Shown: piece after piece, positions 25,357 through 33,534 of the stretch
Numbering within the stretch: position 1 is the first letter of the stretch
Layout: every line of letters starts with the position of its first letter
Assembly (NCBI RefSeq): GCF_014217565.1
Contig: NZ_CP043661.1
Location: 3,162,001 to 3,226,000, forward strand
DNA: 64,000 nucleotides
Direction of reading: 5' to 3'
From: Kribbella qitaiheensis
GTDB lineage: Bacteria; Actinomycetota; Actinomycetes; Propionibacteriales; Kribbellaceae
Translations under genes and position numbers: made by a program
Notes under the pieces: generated by a model
What the model saw: the letters and a program-made list of their open reading frames with translations, nothing else
What the model was told of the DNA's origin: nothing
Database searches by the model: none

Positions 25357-26063
25357 GCTCAGCCACCTGCCCTAGCGGGCACCCGTCGGTCTCGACCGAC
25401 TACTGCGACGTCTGCGGGCTTCCGATCGGCGCTGCGGCCTCCCCGGCCGCTGCGTCCGTCCCGGCTCCCGCCGTCGCGGCACCGGCGCCGGCGACCCAGG
25501 CCTGCCCGAACTGTTCCGACCCGGCCGCTCCGGACGCCTTGTTCTGCGAGAACTGCGGCTACGACTTCACCACCGGCACGATGCCGCGACCGGCCTCACC
25601 GCTGGACCTCGGTACGCCACCGCCGGTGCCGCCCGCGCCCCAGGAGGTAGCGGACTGGGTGGTGGAGCGCTGGGTCGACCCCGACTGGTACGCCGTACAG
25701 CAGAGCGACGACCCGTGCCCGTCACCGGGTCTGCCGGTGGTCATCCCGGTCACGGCCAAGAGCGTGCTGGTCGGCCGGCCGTCGAAGAGCCGCGGGATCT
25801 CCCCGGAGATCGACTGCGGCGACGACACCGGGGTGAGCCGCCGCCAGGCCCAGCTCACCACCGACGGCCAGCGCTGGTGGGTCGAGGACCTGCAGTCGTC
25901 CAACGGCACCTTCGTCGGCCAGGCTTCCGAGGCGCTCCCCGAGGACCCGATCACGCCCGGCCAGCGCCGCGAACTGACCGGCGACGACCGGGTCTATGTC
26001 GGCGCCTGGACCAGGCTCGTCGTCCGCAAGGCAACCCCGGAAGAACAAGCCGGCCAGGCCTAG
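25353..26063 (+). CDS. FHA domain protein with zinc ribbons
   Basis: A 236-residue protein. Two CxxC ribbons (SGHPSVSTDYCDVCG and CPNCSDPAAPDALFCENCG) and a Pro/Ala linker lead to a C-terminal FHA domain: VLVGRPSKSRGISPEID near 138, GVSRRQAQL near 164, VEDLQSSNGTFV near 178. FHA domains bind phosphothreonine. As the last gene of the operon it is the likely phospho-reader or substrate of PknG, the place taken by GarA/OdhI elsewhere, although GarA is smaller and lacks ribbons. Confidence 0.93.
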   Translation: MSSATCPSGHPSVSTDYCDVCGLPIGAAASPAAASVPAPAVAAPAPATQACPNCSDPAAPDALFCENCGYDFTTGTMPRPASPLDLGTPPPVPPAPQEVADWVVERWVDPDWYAVQQSDDPCPSPGLPVVIPVTAKSVLVGRPSKSRGISPEIDCGDDTGVSRRQAQLTTDGQRWWVEDLQSSNGTFVGQASEALPEDPITPGQRRELTGDDRVYVGAWTRLVVRKATPEEQAGQA

Positions 26064-26069
26064 AACGAC

Positions 26070-26139
26070 AACCTGGACTACCATCCCCTTGGTCCAGGTT
26101 GTGCAGCTAACCTGGACCAAGAAGAGACGAGTCCAGGTT
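26070..26139. repeat. Tandem dyads after the PknG operon
   Basis: AACCTGGAC (26070-26078 and 26109-26117) alternates with GTCCAGGTT (26092-26100 and 26131-26139), a dyad duplicated with a 39-base period. The central part forms a perfect 13-bp stem (26088-26100 with 26109-26121, 8-base loop), and the last arm runs into TTTT, so the array could terminate the operon. It could equally be a double operator. Nothing convincing is seen in 26140-26351, although the FHA frame stays open past its stop to 26315 without a start codon. Confidence 0.6.
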
Positions 26140-26351
26140 TTGAGTCAGCAGATCACATCCATCTGGCGAGCGAATCCAGACGCCTGCGGACCGCGCACGC
26201 ACAGGCCGGCATTCGAGAATGGCTCGATCTGTTCCTCACCAGCCGGCCGCCATCGGCCGAGAGGGCCAGGCTGTTGACTCGCGGCACGGCCAGGAAGTCG
26301 TCGAACGTCGAGTAATCCACGGCCGACGGTAACCCTGGAGGAGTCCGTCGC

Positions 26352-26792
26352 CTACTGGTTCGTCCAGGCCGCTGCCGGGCGGAAGCAGAGCCACTCGATC
26401 AGCACCGACCCCAGCACGATCGGGATGGCCCAGGTCCACGGACTCCCCGGCACGTTGACCACCAGGAATGCCGTCCACAAGGCGATCCAGCCGCCGCCGT
26501 ACCCGCGCAGTACGCCGCGATACCAGAGGCCGCCTCCCTCCTCGGCCGCCCGCTGACCGAAGTACACGAACAGGTAGGACGCGACAGCGATCGGCCAGAA
26601 CACCCAGAGCTTCGCCCAGTCGTAGGGCACCATCACCAGGGCCGACAGGCAGACCAGCGCGACGGCCCAGTGATAGGTCTCGCCGAGCCAGTTGAGGCTT
26701 CGGCGGCGCAAGGTGAAAACGATCGCCAACGGACCGAACACGAGCGCGACGATTCCGGCCACCACGTGCAGGATCAGCGCGATATCACGCAT
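26352..26792 (-). CDS. Four-TM membrane protein
   Basis: A 146-residue integral membrane protein with four predicted helices, starting MRDIALILHVVAGIVALVFG; the H-x-x-x-G pattern of the first helix and the LGETYHWAVALVCLSALVMV segment resemble DUF2306-like proteins. The ATG at 26792 is preceded by GGGGAG; an upstream in-frame start at 26822 lies inside a palindrome and is less likely. Function unknown. Confidence 0.78.
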   Translation of the reverse strand: MRDIALILHVVAGIVALVFGPLAIVFTLRRRSLNWLGETYHWAVALVCLSALVMVPYDWAKLWVFWPIAVASYLFVYFGQRAAEEGGGLWYRGVLRGYGGGWIALWTAFLVVNVPGSPWTWAIPIVLGSVLIEWLCFRPAAAWTNQ

Positions 26793-26809
26793 CGCGGCGG
26801 CTCCCCTGA

Positions 26810-26843
26810 CTCCGGTGATCACCGGAGGTGTCTGACATGTCAG
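26810..26843 (-). promoter_or_regulatory. Two palindromes upstream of the membrane protein gene
   Basis: An 18-base perfect palindrome CTCCGGTGATCACCGGAG (26810-26827) is followed five bases later by the 12-base palindrome CTGACATGTCAG (26832-26843). They lie 18-51 bases before the start of the membrane-protein gene and are candidate binding sites for a dimeric repressor. Confidence 0.45.
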
Positions 26844-26918
26844 GGAAGCATAGGGGTGATACCGCCCGCCGTCTGCCCCTGGTGAAGAACTCTTTCCACC
26901 AGGAGCAGACCACTCCCG

Positions 26919-27851
26919 TCAGTCGATCGGGTAGGACGCGACCATCCGTACGGCGTGGTTGCGGTAACCCTGCCGCTCGAAGCTCGCCGCCATCGGCTTG
27001 TTGGTCAGGTCGGTATCGGCCCTGATCCGCTCGGCTCCGCTCTCCACGAGCAGATGCGTCGTCTCGGCCAGCAGGTCATCGCTGTAGCGGTGCCCGCGTT
27101 GCTCCGGCACCACCCCGACATAGCCGACGACAGGCCCACCGTTGTTGGCCGAGGGCAACGTGAACCCGACCAGCTTGCCCTCACCGTCGTACGCGAGTCT
27201 CCACCAGGAGCGCTCACCCGGCATGGACTGGTAGATCGCCAGGTCCTCCCTGGCCGTGCCCTCGACACCGAGCCGGGCGACACCTCTTGCGGTAGCGGCG
27301 TCGAGGCTGCCCTCGATCACCCGGCTGAACACGGCGACGAAGGCCTCGTCGTCGGCCGGCTCGAACCGCAACCGGGTCGACCTCGCCGGCAGACCGTCGG
27401 CCGGCGTCCATTCGTACCGCAGCCGCTCGGTCAGCTCCGACAGCCCCGCCGCCGCGGCCGCTTCGAGCCGCGGCTCCAGCTCGGCGACGACGTCCGGCTG
27501 GTCACGCCAGGCGTTGGGCAGGAAGAAGTGGTACTCCGGCTGCTCAGCGTCGGCGGGGAAGGTGGCCAGCGCGGAGCGGATCAGCTCGGTCCAGACGGCG
27601 ACCCGGTCGGCACCAGGTACGGCGTACAGGCCGTCGATGCTGAACGGATGGCCGAACTGCTCCATGCCCCACCAGATGGCCAGGCCGACGATCTCGCCGT
27701 CGCTTTCGGCCACCCAGGTCCAGTCGTAGCGGTAGGCGCCCGACGCGAGGTACTCGTCGAAGCGCGGTCGGGTCACGGTGTTCACCGACTGCTCGGCGAT
27801 CAGCGTGTGGACGGTGTCGAGATCGGTCTCGACGGCAGTACGGATCTTCAC
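26919..27851 (-). CDS. GNAT family N-acetyltransferase (two-domain)
   Basis: A 310-residue protein of two GNAT-like halves. It starts with a GTG (VKIRTAVETDLDTVHTLIAE) after TGGAGG. The C-terminal half has the acetyl-CoA-binding motif GYVGVVPEQRGHRYSDDLLA and ends PMAASFERQGYRNHAVRM. The N-terminal half (WVAESDGEIVGLAIWWGM) is a degenerate copy. Substrate unknown. A short ORF with its own ribosome-binding site precedes it and may control it. Confidence 0.88.
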   Translation of the reverse strand: MKIRTAVETDLDTVHTLIAEQSVNTVTRPRFDEYLASGAYRYDWTWVAESDGEIVGLAIWWGMEQFGHPFSIDGLYAVPGADRVAVWTELIRSALATFPADAEQPEYHFFLPNAWRDQPDVVAELEPRLEAAAAAGLSELTERLRYEWTPADGLPARSTRLRFEPADDEAFVAVFSRVIEGSLDAATARGVARLGVEGTAREDLAIYQSMPGERSWWRLAYDGEGKLVGFTLPSANNGGPVVGYVGVVPEQRGHRYSDDLLAETTHLLVESGAERIRADTDLTNKPMAASFERQGYRNHAVRMVASYPID

Positions 27852-27885
27852 TTTCGAATCCTCCAGAAGGAGGCACGGGATCGGC

Positions 27886-27942
27886 TCAGCGCGAGCTGGA
27901 CGAGCGGATCGGACGCGCCGGAACACAGGTCAGTCGGTTCAT
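27886..27942 (-). CDS. Possible 18-residue leader peptide
   Basis: A short ORF, MNRLTCVPARPIRSSSSR, begins eight bases after GAGGAG and stops 34 bases before the GNAT start. The strong ribosome-binding site and the position suggest a translated upstream ORF, perhaps coupling or attenuating the GNAT gene. The run of Ser/Arg codons could be a sensor for stalling. No family match is claimed. Confidence 0.4.
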   Translation of the reverse strand: MNRLTCVPARPIRSSSSR

Positions 27943-28087
27943 CGGTCGCTCCTCTCCTCGCGGTCGTTCTCGCTGCCGCAGACAGTACGGCCATGGCGAG
28001 GTCATGGTCCACCGAATTAACCGGCCGATCCCTGCCACTCGCGGCGTCCTTCCGCAAGGTCACCAGCTGACCGCGTGGGACAACGCA

Positions 28088-28119
28088 AAGGCGGTCCCAG
28101 CCGGAGCTGGGACCGCCTT
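28088..28119 (-). terminator. Terminator of groEL
   Basis: Perfect 14-bp stem (28088-28101 with 28106-28119, loop CGGA) located just beyond the groEL stop; on the minus strand it runs into TTTGCG. Confidence 0.82.
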
Positions 28120-28151
28120 CATGATGCTTTGTGGTGCTGGACCTCAGGAGA

Positions 28152-29810
<1,659 letters not shown>

Positions 29811-29924
29811 TCAGCCGGCCGGATGCCCGCGACGGACGGTGCTTTCGGTGCGGCGGTCACGTCCCGCCACCTCTCCGGCACCTCATCGAGGCCGTCTATG
29901 GTCACACCTACCGGGCGCGAGCAA

Positions 29925-29951
29925 TTATCACTCTCACCCGGTGAGTGCTAA
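29925..29951 (-). promoter_or_regulatory. CIRCE element 1 (HrcA operator)
   Basis: TTATCACTC, nine bases, GAGTGCTAA: one mismatch from the CIRCE consensus (TTAGCACTC-N9-GAGTGCTAA), upstream of groEL. Confidence 0.85.
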
Positions 29952-29958
29952 CCAAGTA

Positions 29959-29985
29959 TTAGCACTCGCCCCAAGCGAGTGCAAG
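29959..29985 (-). promoter_or_regulatory. CIRCE element 2 (HrcA operator)
   Basis: TTAGCACTC, nine bases, GAGTGCAAG: left arm perfect, two mismatches in the right arm. It lies seven bases from element 1, so HrcA could bind the pair. Confidence 0.78.
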
Positions 29986-30663
29986 CCAGCCCTCCCTCCA
30001 CACCCCCTCTTCCGGCCCCCGTTCCCGCTGCAGAACTAGTGTCCTGCGTCTGAAGCTTGCTGGATAAGTTGGTTTCGGGTGTTTGTCCTGCGACGCGGTG
30101 GTGGCGGCTTCGGCTGCGTTGGCGGTAGTACTCTGCCCGCCGGAATCGGGTGAGAGTTCGTTCGCCGTCGGGGGCAGGGGCGGTATGGGGTTGGTCAAGT
30201 CGCGCGGAGCGTGATTGGGCCGGCCGGCCGGCTCCGAGGGCTGTAGGCGTCCGGGAAGCCCCTGTTGCCTGCAGTACGGACGCCTTTGTGCATCGGCTGA
30301 GTGTTCCGGGCCGATCGCCTGCTCAGGCCGTGCACAAAGGTACGGAACGCCTGCGTCGGTTGCCGGCCCCTGTGCATCCAGTAGGCATGTTCCCGGGGCC
30401 GGGGTACTCAGCCGGTGCACAAAGACGCCCGCACTGGGGGCAACCGGGGTAGCCGTCACCGGCGCGGCCTCGGACACCGTCCGGGGGCCAGTTTCGACGA
30501 GGCGATCACCGGCCGAACGGGCCCGGATCGAGGCCGCCCGTCCAGCCCTGAACCGACGAAAGTCGTCAGGGGCGAGGGGTCGGTGTGGGCAGGGGTCGGC
30601 TCAGGGGTCGGTCGGGTCCGATCCTGATGTGGCGGAGGGGTCCGCGGCGGCACAGTTGGGGAC
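29986..30663. other. Gene-free region with a dyad repeat cluster
   Basis: No supportable gene is seen over about 680 bases between groEL and the PspC gene. CCTTTGTGCA (30283-30292) and TGCACAAAGG (30331-30340) form a perfect 10-bp stem. Related cores follow: TGTGCA at 30371-30376 and TGCACAAAG at 30416-30424. Flanking GGCTGAG and CTCAG pieces extend the symmetry. The stretch 30041-30160 resembles the edge of a decayed mobile element, but no transposase frame can be recognised. Confidence 0.5.
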
Positions 30664-30987
30664 ATGACGAACTCAACTGCACCGTTCTCGAACCTGTCCG
30701 GCAAGGTCCTCCGTCGCTCGCGTAACCAGCGGATGCTGTCCGGTGTCTCCGGCGGCATCGCGGAGTACCTCAACATCGACGCGACGCTGGTCCGGCTGGG
30801 CATCGTCGGACTCACCATCATCACCGGCGGCACCGCACTGATCGGCTACGTGATCGCCTGGATCGTGATGCCGGAGTCCGACGGCAAGGCGGTCTGGCAG
30901 AACGTCCAACAGAACGTTCAGCAGAACGGCCAGCAGGAGTCGGACATCGCCGCCCGCATCTACGACGACAAGCCGCCGGCCGCGTGA
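30664..30987 (+). CDS. PspC domain protein
   Basis: A 107-residue membrane protein: KVLRRSRNQRMLSGVSGGIA, then EYLNIDATLVRLGIV and a membrane helix of about 22 residues ending IAWIVMPES, the classic PspC pattern of phage-shock-type envelope stress proteins. A small Gln/Asn repeat (QNVQQNVQQNGQQ) follows before the C-terminus. No PspA or sensor kinase is adjacent. Confidence 0.9.
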   Translation: MTNSTAPFSNLSGKVLRRSRNQRMLSGVSGGIAEYLNIDATLVRLGIVGLTIITGGTALIGYVIAWIVMPESDGKAVWQNVQQNVQQNGQQESDIAARIYDDKPPAA

Positions 30988-31057
30988 CCCCGGCAGCCCG
31001 GGCCATCCTGGCCCGGCGCCGGCGGGCACTACTACTCAAGCTCCACCGCCAACGCCA

Positions 31058-31111
31058 GCAGCACGGTGACGACTCTCCTCGGTAGGCCCCGACAGGTCGT
31101 CACCGTGCTGC
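31058..31111 (+). terminator. Long hairpin between PspC and protease genes
   Basis: Perfect 16-bp arms (31058-31073 with 31096-31111) separated by 22 bases. It follows the PspC gene and precedes the protease start by 32 bases. There is no T-run; it may terminate or insulate. Confidence 0.55.
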
Positions 31112-31142
31112 CGCTCCACCGAACTACTGACACACTGCCCCG

Positions 31143-32414
31143 GTGCAGACGGAAACCGGGGCAACGCACTGCCCACAGTGCTCCCAGCAAGTCCCCGTAG
31201 ACCCGCGGTGCGTCACCTGGTGCGACAAGTGCGACTGGAACGTCGATCCGACGCCTACTGACCGCCCGTACGCGGCCTGGCGCCTCAAGCTCGAGCACCG
31301 CCTCGCCGACACGCTCTACCGCGAACTGGAGTCCGGCACAGTCCACCGCGCAAGCTGGGACGCCGCCCGGCTCACGGCGTACCTACTGTCCGCACTGCTA
31401 CTCCTGGTGCCACTGACCGCGTTCCTCGGCGGCATCGCCCTACTGCTCTTCTACAGACCGCTCTGGCTCAGCATCGCCTTCGCCGTAGTCGCCTTCTGCC
31501 TGGCAATCCTGTTCCGCCCACGCATGCATGGGCTGAGCGACGATGCACAGCCACTGCACCGCGCCGACGCCCCAAGCCTGTACGCCGTACTGGATCGCCT
31601 CGCCGAGGCCATCGGCACCCAGCCGGTACACCTGGTCGTCGTGGACGCCGAGCCGAACATCTGGTTCGCCAGGATCGGCTGGCGGTTCCGGCCCGTGGTC
31701 GGCATCGGCGTGCCGGCATGGATCGCCTTAGGTCCACAGGAGCGGGTCGCGGTGCTGGCGCACGAACTCGGCCACGGCAAGCACGGCGACGCCCGGCACG
31801 GTTTCGTGGTCGACGCCGCGGAGACGATCCTGGCCGAGATCCAGGAGACCTTCAGCACCCAGCCGCTGGACGACTTCCGCCGCGAGGCCGGCGTCTATCT
31901 GGAGACCGACCCGACCGTCGGCATCGTGACCAGGATCCTCAATGCCACTGTCGGCGCGCTGGCACGCAGCTACGGCTGGTTGCTGGCCAAGGCTGCGCTG
32001 CGCAGCAGCCAGCGGGCCGAGTATCTGGCCGACCGCAAAGCAGGCGAGATGGCCGGCTCCGAAGCGGCCGCGTCCATGCTCGAGCGGACGCTGCTGTTCA
32101 GTACCTCGTACTTGGCGCTCGAGCGAAGGCTCCGCTTCGCTCCCGACGAGGAGCCGGTTGCGGCGGTCCGCCGCGAGCTCGGTGAGTTCCCGGCCCGCGA
32201 GATCGAGCGGCGGGTCCGGGCCAGCCGGATCCGGGACACCAGAACCGACTCGACCCACCCGCCGACGTACCTGCGGACCAGGCTGATCCGCACCAGGCCC
32301 GCCACGAGTGCACGCGTAGTACTGGGTCCTGAGGAGAATCACGCGATCGATCGTAAGCTGGCTGGGCCGGCGGACGCGGCTCTGAGGGAGCTCCAGCTGT
32401 CGTTCCCGCGGTAG
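31143..32414 (+). CDS. M48-type zinc metalloprotease with zinc ribbon
   Basis: A 423-residue membrane protease. The N-terminal ribbon has CPQC and CVTWCDKC, two membrane helices span about 75-120, and the catalytic HELGHGKHGDARH (HExxH zinc site) lies near residue 205, with AEYLADRKAGEMAG carrying the third ligand Glu further on. The start is a GTG at 31143. HtpX/M48 proteases degrade or process membrane proteins; the target is unknown. It is convergent with the phosphodiesterase gene, only one base apart. Confidence 0.9.
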   Translation: MQTETGATHCPQCSQQVPVDPRCVTWCDKCDWNVDPTPTDRPYAAWRLKLEHRLADTLYRELESGTVHRASWDAARLTAYLLSALLLLVPLTAFLGGIALLLFYRPLWLSIAFAVVAFCLAILFRPRMHGLSDDAQPLHRADAPSLYAVLDRLAEAIGTQPVHLVVVDAEPNIWFARIGWRFRPVVGIGVPAWIALGPQERVAVLAHELGHGKHGDARHGFVVDAAETILAEIQETFSTQPLDDFRREAGVYLETDPTVGIVTRILNATVGALARSYGWLLAKAALRSSQRAEYLADRKAGEMAGSEAAASMLERTLLFSTSYLALERRLRFAPDEEPVAAVRRELGEFPAREIERRVRASRIRDTRTDSTHPPTYLRTRLIRTRPATSARVVLGPEENHAIDRKLAGPADAALRELQLSFPR

Positions 32415-32415
32415 C

Positions 32416-33381
32416 TAGACCTTGAGGCTGGTCCGCGCGGCCGCGGCTACTGCTATGTCGGGGTGGTCGGCGAAGGCACCGTCGATGCCGGCCGCGGCGA
32501 AGCGGGCCAATTCACCGGCCATGTCCAGGCCGGGCCGGGGTGAAGCGACGCTCGGCACGGAAGGTCCAGACCTGCACGGAGAGCCCGGCGCGATGCGCCT
32601 GGTCCACCAGGCTGGTCGGTTCGCCCAGTGCCCCGCTGGAGGTCCGTGGGATCACCAGGTCCTTGTGCGGCGCCAGTACTTGCGCGTACGTCGAGATCTC
32701 GCGCAGGCCGGCCGGTTCGATCAGGTCCAGGAACGTCCTGCCGTCGCCCGTCCGCAGGAAGTCGTTCGGCGCGTTCTCGGAGTCGACCAGTTGCACCAGC
32801 GGCACACCAGTCATCACCGACAGGCGGCGGAGACTCGTCGGCTCGAACGACTGGACCATCGCCTCGCCCTTGCGCAGCCCCAGCACGGCCAGCCGCTCCG
32901 CGAGCAACTCCTCCAGCGGCAACCCCAGGTGCCGGAAGTACGCCGGATGCTTGATCTCGGGGATCACCCCGATCGGACGGCCGAGTCGCTGCGACTCCTG
33001 CCGGGCCAGCGCGACGACGTCGTCGAAGGTCGGGATCGTCTCCCGGCCGTCGTACGCCGTGTTGGCGGCCCGGAGCGCGGGCATCCGTTCCCTGGCCCGG
33101 AGCGTGCGCAGTTCCTCGTAGGTGAAGTCCTCGACGAACCAGCCGGTGACGGCGGCCCCGTCGATGATCTTGGTGATCCGCCGGTCCGCGAACACCGCGT
33201 GGTCGGCGATGTCCGTCGTACCGGAGATCTCGTTCTCGTGCCGGGCCACCAGGACGCCGTCGAGCGTGGCGACCAGGTCGGGCTCCAGGTAGTCGGCCCC
33301 CAGCGCCGCCGCGAGGCGGTACGCCGACGGCGTGTGTTCCGGACGGTAGCCACTCGCTCCACGATGCGCGATCACCAGCAT
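32416..33381 (-). pseudogene. Glycerophosphodiester phosphodiesterase, frameshifted near the 3' end
   Basis: TIM-barrel phosphodiesterase that splits glycerophosphodiesters to glycerol-3-phosphate and an alcohol. Motifs: VIAHRGASGYRPEHTPSAY with the catalytic His, YLEPDLVATLDGVLVARHE with the second His, and IGVIPEIKHP. After VWTFRAERRFTP the frame changes: the natural end LDMAGELARFAAAGIDGAFA then DHPDIAVAAAARTSLKV is in the next frame. One extra G between 32529 and 32540 explains it. In the given sequence the original frame closes early, losing about 35 conserved residues. Either a sequence error or a recent mutation. The start at 33381 (MLVIAHRG) has a weak ribosome-binding site. Confidence 0.8.
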
Positions 33382-33534
33382 GGATTCAGCACAGGCGGTC
33401 CAGGTGGCGGCCCGGGAACTCGTTGCCCAACGCAAGATGAAGCTCCGCCACACCTTCTGATCGCCGCGGGGTCGGAGGCGGGGGGTTTTTAATCACATGC
33501 TTCTGTCGGTGGCGCCGCCTAGCCTGAGAGAGCT

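Noticed and set aside
26064-26315. Readthrough extension of the FHA gene
   Set aside because: The frame stays open but crosses the dyad array and shows no conserved feature; no start codon of its own.
29986-30660. Transposase or IS element upstream of the PspC gene
   Set aside because: No transposase motif or clear terminal repeats with target duplication could be seen; reported only as a gene-free repeat region.
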